A DNA stretch of 64,000 bases, taken from assembly GCF_000321225.1 (NCBI RefSeq), contig NW_004450660.1:1705509-1769508 (forward strand), read 5' to 3'. Made by a program: the position numbers and the translations under genes. Shown here one piece after another: positions 23,686 through 35,730 of the stretch. The notes below the pieces were generated by a model. The model saw only the letters and a program-made list of their open reading frames with translations. It had not been told where the DNA came from and did not search any database. The stretch's first letter is position 1. Every line of letters starts with the position of its first letter. Source of the DNA: Odobenus rosmarus divergens (Eukaryota; Chordata; Mammalia; Carnivora; Odobenidae).

Positions 23686-24805
23686 TTTTTGAATGATGCT
23701 CTGATTCTTAAATCAAGGTGAACCAGGAACTCCCTCTGGTCCTTTCCCATTATCTTGTATGGGCATAGGAATCGCGTGAACCCCAGTTCTTCGGTGCAGT
23801 TCATTGACACGTTTGAAATATTCCCCCCACCCCACTCCCCATTGCCTTCTACATTCTTATATTAGCCCAGCTAGAAGGACTGATCTGTCTGCAAGGCTGC
23901 CCTGCCTCTAAATGACCCACAAAGAAGGTGCACTGTATGCCAAGACACAGATGGAGCTGCTTTCCCTCAAGTCTGTGGAGCAGCTGTTTACAGTTGTTCT
24001 GCCCTCCTTATGTCAAGGTGCAATTTGATATGGGTGGATTAGAGATCCCAGTAGCCTTTTCTTGCAGCCTAGGTTTCAAAGGATTCCTCTTGGCTCATGC
24101 AGAGCTGAGAACTAGTAAGAATAGCTCTACCGTATTCTTTGTTTTGGAAATGGGCTATGGGATGGAGTGCTCTTTGCTAATGGATAGGCAGAGAGCATCT
24201 GGAATAGCAGCGGGGTGGAATAAATTTGACTTTTATTCATACTTCACCGTTGGTTACTGAAGGTCATCCTGTTCTATGCTAAACTCTGATTTGATGAGAC
24301 GGGATGACATAATCCCCTATCATTGTCAAGATACACTAGATGCAAACCAAGAGATGAAAAGCTCATTATTACAGTGAAACATGAAGGGACACAACTTTCT
24401 TATTCTTAATGGGCTTTCATTACTTTTTACAGCATTTGTTTGAATACCCCTCTAAAGACCATATGCTTAATTTCTCCTATGCCTACATTATTGTCTTAAT
24501 TTGTTCTTGATTGATATGGGAAGTCTTAGATTAGACTAACCAGACTTAGTCAGTGAGGGAAGTTAAATTGCTTTGGAGAGAAACTAAGCAGAGAAGGGAG
24601 ACTGGAAAGGAAACAGAACTATGCATATTTCCTTTTTCTTTATACATTTTATAAATAATATGCCAGCCATAGGGGAAGAAGGGGAATCTTAGAGAAATAA
24701 AATGAGCCATCATAGAGGAAAACCTTGTAGACTAAGAAAAAAGATTCCTTTAGTTATGTAAAGGCTTGGATTAACTATCAGGCATCCAAGCTTAATCCCG
24801 ACTTT
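23686..24805. other. Unassigned unique sequence
   Basis: About 1.1 kb, no recognised repeat. The plus-strand open frame at 23928-24260 (110 codons) has no domain and no supporting context. Confidence 0.45.
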
Positions 24806-24809
24806 GCTT

Positions 24810-24980
24810 TAAGAGCAATAGACTAGAGTCTGCAAACCTGGTTCCTAGGCTACACTTGGCCATTAACTCTCTTTATTACTTTGGTCAAGTAGAAGATCCT
24901 CTTTGAGCTTCAGCTTTCTTATATATGTAATGGAAAAAAATAACATCTGTCTTTGTCTGCCTTGAATATTATGTTACTTT
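24810..24980 (+). mobile_element. MIR SINE
   Basis: Degraded MIR in sense: 'caatagactagagtctgcaa', 'actttggtcaagtagaagat', 'gagcttcagctttcttatat', 'aatggaaaaaaataacatct'. Order fits the consensus; the 3' end is lost. Confidence 0.65.
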
Positions 24981-24989
24981 GCATATAAG

Positions 24990-26850
24990 AATTTACAACA
25001 GTATACTTCCACTTATTCCTTTCCGTTTTTTATTATTCTTGTCATACATTTAACTTCTACATATTTTATAAACCCCACGATGCATTTTTAAAATTTTTGC
25101 CTTCAAAGACAGTTGTCTTTCAAATAAATTAAAGAGAAAAAAAGACATCATTTATATTTACTCTTAATAATCATCATTTCTGTCATTTTCTATTCCTTTC
25201 TGTAGATCTGAATTTTCATTTGGTATCATTTCCCCTTGGCCTAATGACCTTTCGTTAGTATGTTTTTATAGTGCAGGTATATTGTGACAAGCTATCTCAG
25301 ATTTTACGTATTCAAAAATACCTTCAATTTCACCGTCATGTTTAAATGATATATTCATGGATATAAAATACTGGGTTGACAGGTTTTGTTTTATTTCTTC
25401 TTTTCAGCACTTTAAAGATATTATTTTATTGTATTCTGAGTTGCATTGTTTATAATGAGACGTTAACTGTCATTTACACTGTTATTACCCTATATGTAAT
25501 ATGCCTTTTTTTCTTTTCTGAATGTTTTCTAAATTTTCTCTGTGGTTTTCAGAAATTTGACTATAATATGCTAAAGTTTTCTTTGCATTATCCATTAGAG
25601 ATTTTCTTTGCATCATCCATTAGAGACCCCCATTCTTAAATCTGTGGGTTGATAATTTTTTAAAATTTTAAAAATTTTCAGCTGTATTTCCTCAAGTATT
25701 CTCTCTGCTCAATTCCTTTTCTCCACTCTTGCAGGGACTCTAATTGCTTATAGATCTCTTGGTGTTATCCCACAGATTATTGACATTCTCTTTTTTTCCT
25801 CAATTTTTTCCTCTTTCATTTTACTTTGAATAATTCTTTTGACCAGTTTTTAAGTTTACTGATCCTTTCTTGGGCAGTTTCTCATTTAGTGTTAATTTCA
25901 CCCAGTGATTTTTTAACCTTCAAAGATTCTAGATTTTTGGCTCTAGAATTCCACTTGGTTCTTTTTTTAGAGTTTTTATTTTTATCCATTTTTTATTCAA
26001 CATAATCACCTTTTAAGTTAATGATTTAGTATATTTATAATAGTTGTTTTAAAGTCCTTGTCTGCCTATTCCAATAACAGTCATCTGCAAATCTGTTTCT
26101 AATGACTGTTTTTTCTTAGATGTAGTTTGTTTTTTGTTTTGTTTTGTTTTGCTTTCTTGCATGTAATATAATTTTGATTTTTGGACATTGTATATGAATA
26201 TACTTATGTTGGCTCACAGCTTTAACTGTATCAAGTTTACCTGTGTTTAACCCCACCTCCCTCATCCCAAATTGCTATTTGATCTTGTCAGTAGTTGAGC
26301 TGGGTGAGGATTAGCTGACATTTCAGATATTTTTAGCTTGTTTACCTTTGGATAAAACTCTGGCAGGGCTCCAGAATGTTCAGAGTTGTACAATTTCTTT
26401 CTGCTTATCAGTCATTTCCCCAACTGTTATTTTTCTCAGCAAACCTCATGGTGGATTGTGGTAGTATCAGAAGAATTGTCGGTCCAGGTGTTCTGTTTCT
26501 GCTTTTGGGGTTCTTCTAGACTCCAGACCCTCTAGTCAGGATACACTGTTTTACAAAATTTGGCCAATTTCCCTCCATCCCTGAAAGGTCTCCATCTGTA
26601 CCTAGTTTCTGTCTGTACTTAGACCAGGTGCCCCCACATATAGAAGCTGTCACAACTTTCTACTTACCTATTAAAAGCTTATTTCCCTTGGAGTTAAGTT
26701 CATAAAGTCTTCATTGCATGCAACCCCCTTCCCCTGCCCTGTAGAAAAGTATAATTTTTATTTTCTATGGAGCTTTTTTGTTGTTACCAAAGGAGGGATA
26801 GTCTTTAGCATCCTTCTACATCCTGACCAGAAGCAGAAGTCTCAATAGAA
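24990..26850 (-). mobile_element. Old L1M/HAL1-type LINE, antisense
   Basis: The plus strand follows a well-known antisense LINE text: 'aaaatactgggttgacaggt', 'ttcagcactttaaagatatt', 'agaccccc...ctgtgggttgat', 'ctcaagtattctctctgctc', 'gctctagaattccacttggt', 'gttttaaagtccttgtctgc', 'ttttggacattgtatatgaa', and near the right end 'catcctgaccagaagcagaa'. No open frame survives. It could be an L1M 5'-part or HAL1; by eye I cannot separate the two. Confidence 0.65.
25577..25626. repeat. 25-bp tandem duplication inside the old LINE
   Basis: Two adjacent 25-bp units (25577-25601 and 25602-25626) differ at one base (TTATCC versus TCATCC). Consensus LINE sequence has only one such stretch, so the duplication came after insertion and is fairly recent. 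Confidence 0.9.
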
Positions 26851-27170
26851 GGAGATTGTTATTAAGACAGATTGCTCTGGACTGGTGCACCACTGTGTAA
26901 CCCAAGTGTCTGAGAGGCACTCATTTGGGAAGACCATCTACTTTCAGCAGGAAACTATTTTGTCTATGTACAGATCAGAGTATTCCTGCCAGCTTTGTCC
27001 TGTATTGTTTGCATCTCTGGCCAAAGCTACTCCTTATATCTTTTAGTATTTTTCCCTTCATCTAGCCATTCTCTGATTTTTAAAGTAAGATGATTTGTAG
27101 TAAGTACATAGGTTTGTCTTAGTTATAAAAACCCATAGGAAATCTGTAGAGCTGTGTTCTGCAATCAGAG
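26851..27170. other. Unassigned sequence between LINE and SINE
   Basis: May still be LINE-derived, but I cannot match it. No coding region. Confidence 0.4.
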
Positions 27171-27366
27171 GGGTGCCTGGGTGACTTAGTCGGTTAAGCC
27201 TCTGACTCTTGGTTTCGGCTCAGGTCATGATCTCTGGGTCATGAGATCCAGCCCTGCTGAGCAGGGAGTCTGCCTGAAATTCTCTCTCTCCCTCTCCTTC
27301 TGCCCCACTCCCCTGCTCTCACTCTCTCTATCAAATAAATAAATAAATAAATAAATAAATATTTTT
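27171..27366 (+). mobile_element. CAN-SINE, older variant
   Basis: Head 'gtgcctgggtgacttagtcg', the 'gactcttggtttcggctcag' spacer typical of older CAN-SINE forms, then the CT-rich body and a pure (AAAT)n-like tail at 27332-27362. No clear target duplicates, in keeping with greater age. Confidence 0.92.
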
Positions 27367-28504
27367 TAAAAGAGAAGTATGTTTATTGCTATAGTGGAAA
27401 AACACATGGAATATCTGCTTTTTCAAAGATCCTGTACTTTGGTCCAGAAGCCACCCTTAGGGCATCTCATAAAACTTGCTGGTTTTCAGTCTTCTACTTT
27501 CTAATATGGGGTTTGCAAAAATGATGACTAAATATCTTCCAGTTCTAAATTTCAGATATAAGTGGCTCTAGACCCTCTTAAGAGAGGATAACTGAGTTGA
27601 TAAAATTGATCGAAGTATGCACACCATGGCCCTTTAAGTTGTCAGTTCTGATTCAGCTGACCTATGACTAGAATTGGCCTGACCTGGTTATAGACTGGTG
27701 AGTTGTCCCATCCTTCCACTACCTTTTTTCTCCTCCAGCCTAGTGGATGCAGAAGAGGAAGCAGCTTCTAAGTCCTGCCAATAAAAAGCCTTGCCAGACC
27801 AGAGTCTAATCAGGAGGCATCCGGATCCATTATTCTCTTCTAATTTGAACCTCTTTATACCAGAAAACAGTAACTGTAATATTTTAGTATCTCTTGAAGA
27901 TTTGGTAATGTCATTTTTATTCAAGTAGCAGAATAATTTTTTTAACATTATAGTAGTAACACTATAGTATCCCTGAGGCTCAAAAACTTAGGTAAATGCC
28001 TGGGTGACAGATTCATAAGGGGCTCTTTAGGGAAGACAGGAAATAAGAGTTCCACTTTTAATATTTCAAGGAATTTGTCACCATGGCAACAGCTATGCTT
28101 TCCCACAGATTTCTCTTTCTCCCATGAACCCTCAGTTTTGCTGGGACTTGAAGCTCTTAATAATCAAATAATAGAAAGTCTTTTGAGGTTGTCTTATGAG
28201 CTTTGGATTTTAACAAGCTCATGTGTGCACCTTATCTCCTAGACTGATGACAGCCTTGTGTGATAGGACGCTAGAACTAGCTATGAATCTGGTCCATAGT
28301 GACATCAGTCATGGAATTCAACCAACTCAGCAAAATCAAGGTTCTGATTTGTGCTAGAGTGAGTATGAGTGACTGAAACAAGCTTTCTATTAAAATTTGA
28401 TTGGCTTGATTCCTTAGAAAACGTGACATTTTTAGAGATCCTCTGAATAAAGAAAAGTCTTCCAAGGTCAAATATTTTTGGAAGATGATCATCTACTCTT
28501 GAAG
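27367..28504. other. Unassigned unique sequence
   Basis: No recognised repeat or gene. Short minus-strand open frames (27688-27948, 28277-28492) have no domain features. Confidence 0.45.
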
Positions 28505-28516
28505 AATCACAGTGGA

Positions 28517-28707
28517 GGGGCGCCTGGCTGGCTTAGTCGTTAAGCGTCTGCCTTCTGCTCAGGTCATGATCCCAGGATCCTGGGATCGAGCCCCGCATCG
28601 GGCTCCCTGCTCTGCGGGAAGCCTGCTTCTCCCTCTCCCACTCCCCCTGCTTGTGTTCCCTCTCTCGCTGTGTCTTTCTCTGTCAAATAAATAAAATCTT
28701 AAAAAAA
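28517..28707 (+). mobile_element. CAN-SINE, young, full length
   Basis: Head 'ggggcgcctggctggcttag', body 'ttctccctctcccactcccc', tail 'aataaataaaatctt' plus A run. Perfect target duplicates 'aatcacagtgga' at 28505-28516 and 28708-28719. Perfect duplicates and close match to the copies at 41169 and 49160 make it one of the younger insertions. Confidence 0.97.
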
Positions 28708-28719
28708 AATCACAGTGGA

Positions 28720-29962
28720 TACTAGCATATTTATTAATGGCTCTTCAATAAAGAAAATTATTTGCCATTTGGTTCAGTCAACTGTTTCTCCAAATTATTT
28801 GATTATAAACACTTTTTTCCTACTTTGGAAGCATTGGAATCCTCTGAGGTTAAGTTAACCTGACAAACCCTAAGCTGGAAATCTGTGTGGAAGTGAAGCC
28901 AAGTGTATTCTTATAAGACTTCATCCCCCATGTGAAGGTATTCGTTCAAGCACAGGAGTAGACTTGGAATAGTAGAGTGGCTCTGGCAGTTAGATCTATG
29001 GCCAAGAGGGAGTGTGGTCCCTAAGCTTGTCCCCATCTCTCTCTTCTGCAGTTAACCTTGGTGACATAAGCCTGGGGCTGCATTTTTCTCAGATGTATGA
29101 ATTGATGGAGCCAAAATAAACAAAACTCCAAACGTAAACAAAAAAGCTCATGAGTCCACTGCTGCTCTGTGCCTAAAGCAAGTTTCACACTTAATCACTT
29201 CTATAAGTAGCTATTCCTACCTGGGCTGCCCACGGGAATAGGAAGTCATTTTGTTAACTGTTGTACTCTATAATTCTGAAGATATAATTTATGAGCTGTT
29301 CCAGAGGCCAAGAACAGAATTGTTCCCAGCAGAAGATACAGCTCTCTATAGCAAAAGGAAAAAACAGATATTAAGAATCTTAGAATCTATTAACAAAATA
29401 TACTAAGTGCACATGTACTGAGATTATGGCTAATGTTAATATTGGTCTAACTTGCCTATTGATGTTTTAATGTTTGACTGGTTAGGTTCTTTCCCATGTC
29501 TCTCTCACAGTTAACCTTGACTCTGTTGTTGACCTAACCTGAGTCTTGCATACTTTTTGCTACATCAGGAAAAGGTTAGGAATTTATAAAGCAAAGCAAA
29601 CAAGTCTCTGAGATTGGTTACTGTAATGGTTACTTTCCTGTTGGGAATTTTGAATCTAAAACAAACCGAGGAGATCAGGCTTGTATATAGCAGGCAGCTT
29701 GCGAGTCTGCAGCACAGTTTATGCACAAGGCACTGCAGGGAAAGATTTGCAGAAATGGGGCCAGTTTGCAGTATTCAAAGAGCCAATCTGCTTCTAACAC
29801 ACACATTTCTGGACATATATTTTGAAACGGAACATATATTGACAGGGTATTAAGTTGCTTAAATACAAGCAATTTAAAGAGGTGAGAAATGTATCCATAA
29901 ACATGGAACGTGGAGAATGTATCTATAATACTATAAACGCTATTCTAAAAAGTACCAGCAGA
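28720..29962. other. Unassigned unique sequence
   Basis: No recognised repeat or gene over about 1.2 kb. Short open frames at 29614-29872 overlap on both strands and are not convincing. Confidence 0.45.
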
Positions 29963-30025
29963 ACTGTTGAATCATTATATTGCACACCTGAAACTAATAT
30001 AACACTGTATGTTAATTGGTATATG
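29963..30025 (+). mobile_element. Short L1 3' UTR remnant
   Basis: 'tgttgaatcattatattgca' and 'cacctgaaactaatataaca' plus 'ctgtatgttaatt' are the characteristic end of carnivore L1 3' UTRs, also seen at 60420-60480. Only about 60 bp remain. Confidence 0.8.
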
Positions 30026-31549
30026 AGTACCTGGTTTAGCTTAAGTCCTGAGCAAGTTGATATAAGATTTACAGGGTGAAATTCATTGGTACATTAGGGA
30101 TTGTCTGTTTTGATGACAGGCATCCCCTTGCTTTGTGCTCGTTATTACATATTAATATGTAACATAGCTAAAATACTATGAATGATTAATTACTGAGCCT
30201 TAAATAAAAATAGGTGAAGTAAACAGTCTGATTCTGCTAGAAAGTATTTTTTCTTTTACAAAATTACCTTTTTCCACCTAGTCTATGTCTTTAATTCTAC
30301 GATTAGAAATAGGTTAAGGGTTAAGACATTAATCCCTATTAAGAAGTAAACAGAAGAGCTATTACAGTATGTTAAAAATAGATTCATGTATCACAGTAAA
30401 CTCAATTACTGAAACTCAGGGAAAATAAATTTGTCAAATCTTTTTCTGAAATTAGACTTTGACAGGGAAGGTTAGAGTAATCTTCAGAACAGTAAATGCT
30501 GAGGAACTCCCAGCAACAGGAGGTGAGAACATCCAAGACCATTTTTCCCAACTCATAGTGTTGTTTTTTGTTTTTTTTTCCAGCAGGGCTTCCTATAAAC
30601 ATTTTCCTTCCATTTAAAAAGTTGATTCTAAAAAATCTCTGGAGCTGTGTTTACATTTTTAGAACCCTCATACTCTCAGATCTTCCCAAATAGCAGCAGT
30701 TTTCTCACCTAAGAAATTCTTTAGGTTTCGTTAGCATCACTCAGTGCCTAATGTGTTCTGTACTGGTAGACCCTGCCATTCATTCAACAAACACCTGAGG
30801 ATGATAAGATACTTCTGTAAGTCTTCCTGCCTGGCATGGGAAGACTGGGAAAGACACAGCCATTAACAATGTATCACTGTCTTTGTGGATTCCATATCTA
30901 GTCTTCTCTGAAATCATCATATGTGACCCTTTAATGTTTTCTTTAGTTTTATTTGCTTTGCTTTGAAAGTGCATCATTTTAAATTAATTAGACTTTTTGT
31001 GGCTAAATGCAAAGAAAAATGCAAAGGTTTTCCTAGGATCTGTTGAGCTTTCTTGTTGACCATCAAATCAACAAGCAAATGTGATCTTAAGGAATGTACT
31101 TTGAGATTTCATTGAGATCTGAGATTCATTTACACAAATTTAACTTCACAATGAGTTGTCCTATGTATATTATCTATGAAAAAGTTTTGGAAAGACCTGA
31201 AGAATTGTCTTGCCTTTTGACTGGACTTAGCCTCCTCTGGGAGGAAGCCACAGCCTTGGATTCTTCATGTGTGATGCTAGATGGGCTGGATACAGGGGTC
31301 ACCCAGGAGTCCTCTTGCTAAGTTTCCTGGTTTAGAACTCCTTTCACAAATGTGATTCCCATTTTTGGAAATAATTCACAACCATGCTGTATTTTTTATT
31401 TTTGCAAATGTCAAACATCACAGAATTGAGAAGGTAGAATAAATTTGAAGCCTGCTTGATTGTTGAGAAAATTAGAGTTCAGGTAATTGTAGAACTAGAA
31501 CCATCTCCTGGGCCCAGAACTAAAACAACTTGCCCACAGCTTTAATGGA
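30026..31549. other. Unassigned unique sequence
   Basis: About 1.5 kb. 31390-31545 may hold a decayed MIR/L2 piece ('aatgtcaaacatcacagaat', 'acaacttgcccacagcttta') but is too weak to call. No coding signal. Confidence 0.4.
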
Positions 31550-32345
31550 AAGGGGTGCATGTGCTCCTTCAAATCACTATGTTTGTATCCTTTGGGTAAA
31601 TATCTAGTAGTGCAGTTGCCGGGTCATAGGGTAGCTCTATTTTTAACTTTTTGAGGAAACTCCATACTCTTTTCCAGAGTGGCTGTACCAGTTTGCATTC
31701 CCACCAACAATGTAAGAGGGTTTCCCTTTCTCTGCATCCTTACCAACATCTGTTGTTTCCTGCCTTGTTAATTTTAGCCATTCTCACCAGCGTGAGGTGA
31801 TATCTCATTGTGGTATTGATTTGTATTTCCCTGATGCCAAGTGATGTTGAGCATTTTTTCATTGTGTCTGCTACCATTTGTATGTGTTCTTTGGAGAAAT
31901 GTCTGTTCATGTCTTCTGCCCATTTCTTGACTGGATTTTTTTGTTTTTTGGGTGTTGAGTTTGGTAAGTTCTTTATAGATTTTGGATACTAGCCCTTTAT
32001 CTGATAAGGCGTTTGCAAATATCTTCTCCCATTCCGTAGGTTGCCTTTTAGTTTTGTTGACTATTTCTTTTGCTGTGCAAAAGCTTTTTATCTTGATGAA
32101 GTCCCAATAATTCATTTTTGCTTTTGTTTCTCCTGCCTTTGGAGATGTGGCTAGCAAGAAGTTGCTGCGGCTGAGGTCAAAGAGATTGCTGCCTGTGTTC
32201 TCCTCTAGGATTTTGGTGGATTCCTGTCTTATATTTAGTTCTTTCATCCATTTTGAGTTTTTGTGTATGGTGTAGGAAAATGGCCCAGTTTCATTCTTCT
32301 GCATGTGGCTGTCCAATTTTCCCCACACCATTTACTGAGGACAAT
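31550..32345 (-). pseudogene. L1 ORF2 C-terminal fragment, antisense
   Basis: The minus frame 32331-31774 stays open for 185 codons and reads like the C-terminal part of L1 ORF2p (around '[18 protein letters not shown]', '[17 protein letters not shown]' and '[20 protein letters not shown]'). ORF2p supplies reverse transcriptase and endonuclease; both catalytic domains lie upstream and are absent. The piece starts and ends inside ORF2, without 3' UTR or poly(A). The long open frame suggests a fairly young copy. Confidence 0.93.
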
Positions 32346-33778
32346 CTTTTCAACAAAGAAAGTTTTAAGTCAAGGCCTCACTAATTCCTACAGTATTAGT
32401 AATGCATCTCAATTTTCAAAACTAACTTATTTTTAAAAGCTTAAACTTAACCTAAAAGATTTATAATGAAAATAAACTAGAATGAACAAATGTGAGAAAT
32501 GTTCCTCTTTGAATTAGGGAACTAGGACCTTGAGTTTTCCAAAAAAAGTACATCTTCCCAATGTATTCATGGTGATGTGGCATAAAAGATCCATGTAATT
32601 TATTTAAAACTACTTTAACTCAGATAACATCATTCTGAAGTACACTACCAAAATGTTAATCGAGAAAAGCTGAAAATAGTTTTAGTTTACTCAATATCAC
32701 ATGCTAGAAGAAAGTTTGCATGGGAAAACACTGAAGAGGTAATTTTTTAATACAGATTTCACAAACTCATGGTCCAAAATGGGTCCCACAGCTTCCTCTA
32801 GAGTAATAATTACTTTTCACTGCTTGTTGGCTGCCTGTGAAAATTTGATTGCAATAATTCAAATGCTCCTACAAAACTAGCCATATCCACCTATGCTGTT
32901 CTGACTGCCGCAGCCAGCCCCAACACACCCATAACAATGACTCACAAACTGGCTCTCCACGCCACTGTAAGAGGACGGGGCCGACACTCCCATGCCTTGC
33001 ATCATCTGGCTGCTCTACTCCCCATTGCTGGCCCCAGTTGTGGAATTCGGTTTTTGCATGCCATTTTTTTTCAACTTCCATCAGATTCAGTTTGTAATCT
33101 CAACTTTAAATTGATCCTACTGCTAATCAAAATGTCTTTATGGCAGAAGTGGACTAAAGTACCAGGCTGATTTTGGGAAAAAAAATAATTTTATCTTTAA
33201 TGGAGAATTTGCAGCATCTTCTTCCAACATCTTTCATCCTGCCTTCACAGCCTGAATCATTCATCTCACAAATATGTTGAGCACCTAACATTTGCTCCTT
33301 GGAAATTTATGCTTTTCTTAACATATAAAGATGACAGACAGTCACTAGTCTATCATCAAGATCTAAAATGTATTTTCTTCTAGCCTCAATGGTAAACTCA
33401 TGCGGTGTTGTTTTCCAGATGCCAGTTTGAGGCCATGAGAGAGAGGAAAGGAGATCCATACAACCACCCGACCTGACCCTTGACTCATCATGAGCCAGCC
33501 AATGAGTTTTCATGCAAAAAACACAACCCTTTTATGCAGTGCCTTTAACTGTGGTTTATCGGTAGAGATTAAATTATGGAACCTCTAGCTGCATTACCAA
33601 ATTTAGTCAAAGCATTTGCAATGAACTTTCTCTCTGATTCAGCAGTACTGAATTTTATTTTGTCTTTCCCGATTAAACAAAATGTCTCAACCATGACTAG
33701 GAAAGGAGGGAGAGGGGGAAATCAACCACTGAACCTTTCCAATATCTGGACAAACCTCATCTTTTCAGATTATATACC
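32346..33778. other. Unassigned unique sequence
   Basis: No clear repeat. 32870-33060 is GC-richer, with a TGACTCA (AP-1-type) word near 32938 and several CpGs; small frames are open on both strands but show no domain. The rest is AT-rich. Confidence 0.45.
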
Positions 33779-33812
33779 ATACACACACACACACACACAC
33801 ACACATACATAT
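33779..33812. repeat. (CA)n microsatellite
   Basis: About 13 CA units, then CATACATAT. Likely polymorphic. Confidence 0.95.
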
Positions 33813-34272
33813 AATTTCTGTGTAAATAGTGTGTGTATACATTAATGCCTGAGGACTTGGAGGAGGCGATGACAGAAAAGAAAGCATGGGTTTCAGGGGC
33901 GGTCAACAATGCTGTCTCTGCTTATTCTGTATTGAGGTCTGCTTCCTGGCACTTCCTCTCAACTATGACAAATTCTGATGGCCCAGGCTTTGACTTTACT
34001 TCAGAACTTTTACATTTCTCATGCTGAAAATCTGTCTCCCTTGCCCATCTTCCTTCAATCTGGTTCTAATTCCTATGTTGCAACTTGACAGTCAGTACAG
34101 CGGGTAGAATAAAGAGTTACACGTTTGAAGCTCTACTGCCTACCTAGGCCTTGCAGAGGCTGGGTTGGTGGGGTGTTCTCTAGACATCACTCATAACACA
34201 GGATTGCCTCACCATGAATGGTCACTTGCAAAGACTGGGTCTGCCTAGAATTAGCCAAAAGATTTATGGAGT
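33813..34272. other. Unassigned unique sequence
   Basis: No recognised repeat or gene. Confidence 0.45.
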
Positions 34273-35117
34273 TTCTATGTGGCTTATTTATTTTTTTATT
34301 TAGGTAAAATTCATATTTGTAAAATTCACCATCTGATCTGAAAGTGTGCAATTCAGTGGCTTTTAGTACATTCACAATATTGTGCAACCATCACCACAAT
34401 CTAGTTCCAGAATATTTTCATCATTCATAAGGAAATTCCAAGCCCCTTAAGCTGTAACTCTCCCTGCCTCCTTTCCCCCACCCCCGGCAACCACTAATCT
34501 GCTTTCTGTCTCTATGGACTTGCCTATTCTAGTTATTTCATATAAATGCAATTATATAAAATGTGACCTTTTGTCTGGCCTCTTTCACTTGTCATAATGT
34601 TTTCAGGGTGAATTCATACTGTAACATATAGTGGTACTTCATTCCTTTTCGTGGCTGTATTATATTGCATTATATTACCCATTCATTATTTGATGGACAT
34701 TTGGACTGTTTAGCTCTTTCGAGTACGTGGTGCCACTGTGAACATTCATGTACCAGTTTTTGTTTGAACATCTGTTTTCATTTCTTTGTTGTCTATACCT
34801 AGGAGTAGAATTGCCGTGTCATATGGTAATTCCATGTTGAACTCTGAGGAACCTCCAAACTCTTAACAGCAGGTGTACTGTTTTACATTCCTATCAGCAA
34901 TGTATGAGGGTTCCGTTTTCTCTGAATGTTTACCAAAACTTTGTTAATTTCCAATTTTTTTTATTATAGCCATCCTAGTGGATGTAAAGTGGTATTTTAT
35001 TGTGCTTTTGACTTGCATTTCTTAATTATTAACAATGTTAATTTTTTTTTTCATGTGCTTATTGACCATGTGTTATCTTCTTTGGAGAAATGTCTATTCA
35101 AGTCCTTTTACCCATTT

Positions 35118-35318
35118 AAATTTTTATTTTATTAAAAGATTTTATTTATTTATTTGACAGAGAGAGAGAGAGCACAGCAGGGGGAACAGCAGAGGGAGAG
35201 GGAGAAGCAGGCTCCCTGCTGAGCAGGGAGACTGATGCGGGGCTCAATCCCAGGACCCTGGGATCATGACCTGAGCTGAAGGCAGACACCCAACCGACTG
35301 ATCCACCCAGGCACCCCA
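35118..35318 (-). mobile_element. CAN-SINE inside L1, antisense (first of two)
   Basis: Begins with the reversed tail 'aaaagattttatttatttat' and ends with 'ccacccaggcacccc'. Target duplicates 'tccttttacccattt' lie at 35103-35117 and 35319-35333. It shares its right target duplicate with the left duplicate of the next SINE. Confidence 0.95.
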
Positions 35319-35337
35319 TCCTTTTACCCATTTTAAA

Positions 35338-35536
35338 CATTTTTTTTAAAGATTTTATTTATTTATTTGACAGTGAGAGAGACAGGGAGAGAGGGAACAC
35401 AAGCAGGGGGAGTGGGAGAGGGAGAAGCAGGCCTCCCACCAAGCAGAGAGCCTGATGCGGGGCTTGATCCCAGGACCCTGGGATCATGACCTGAGCCGAA
35501 GGCAGACACTTGACAACTGAGCCACCCAGGTGCCCC
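35338..35536 (-). mobile_element. CAN-SINE inside L1, antisense (second of two)
   Basis: Same orientation, only about 20 bp after the first SINE. Duplicates 'tacccattttaaa' (35325-35337) and 'tacccatttttaaa' (35537-35550). So the target word is present three times: L1 original, between the SINEs, and after the second SINE. Confidence 0.95.
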
Positions 35537-35730
35537 TACCCATTTTTAAATGGAGTTTTTGTTCTTCTGTTGTTGAGTTGTAGAAGTTCTTTATATATTC
35601 CAGATACTAGACCCTTATCAGATATATAATTTGCAAACTTTTTCTCCCTTTCTGCAGGTTGTTTTTCACTTTCTGGACAGTGTCCTTTGATACTTCTGTA
35701 TGAGTTGTACAGAGCTGGCCTCATGTGAAA

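Larger units (their letters stand above)
34275..35730 (-). mobile_element. Old L1 (L1M-type) 3' half, antisense, split by two SINEs
   Basis: Antisense L1 phrases run in order: 'gtgcaattcagtggctttta', 'ttgtgcaaccatcaccacaa', 'caaccactaatctgctttct', 'gatggacatttggactgttt', 'aggagtagaattgccgtgtc', 'catcctagtggatgtaaagt', 'gttcttctgttgttgagttg', 'cagatactagacccttatca'. The two SINEs sit at 35118-35318 and 35338-35536; the L1 text resumes after each. No usable frame remains. Confidence 0.88.

Noticed and set aside
31774..32331. 185-codon open frame on the minus strand
   Set aside because: It is the C-terminal part of L1 ORF2, not a host gene; the catalytic domains are absent.
32869..33081. GC-richer frames on both strands, considered as a processed pseudogene
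   Set aside because: No homology recognised, no poly(A) tail and no target duplicates.
35100..35550. Short direct repeats with spaced units, considered as a CRISPR-like array
   Set aside because: The repeats are SINE target duplicates and the 'spacers' are SINEs; the DNA is mammalian.
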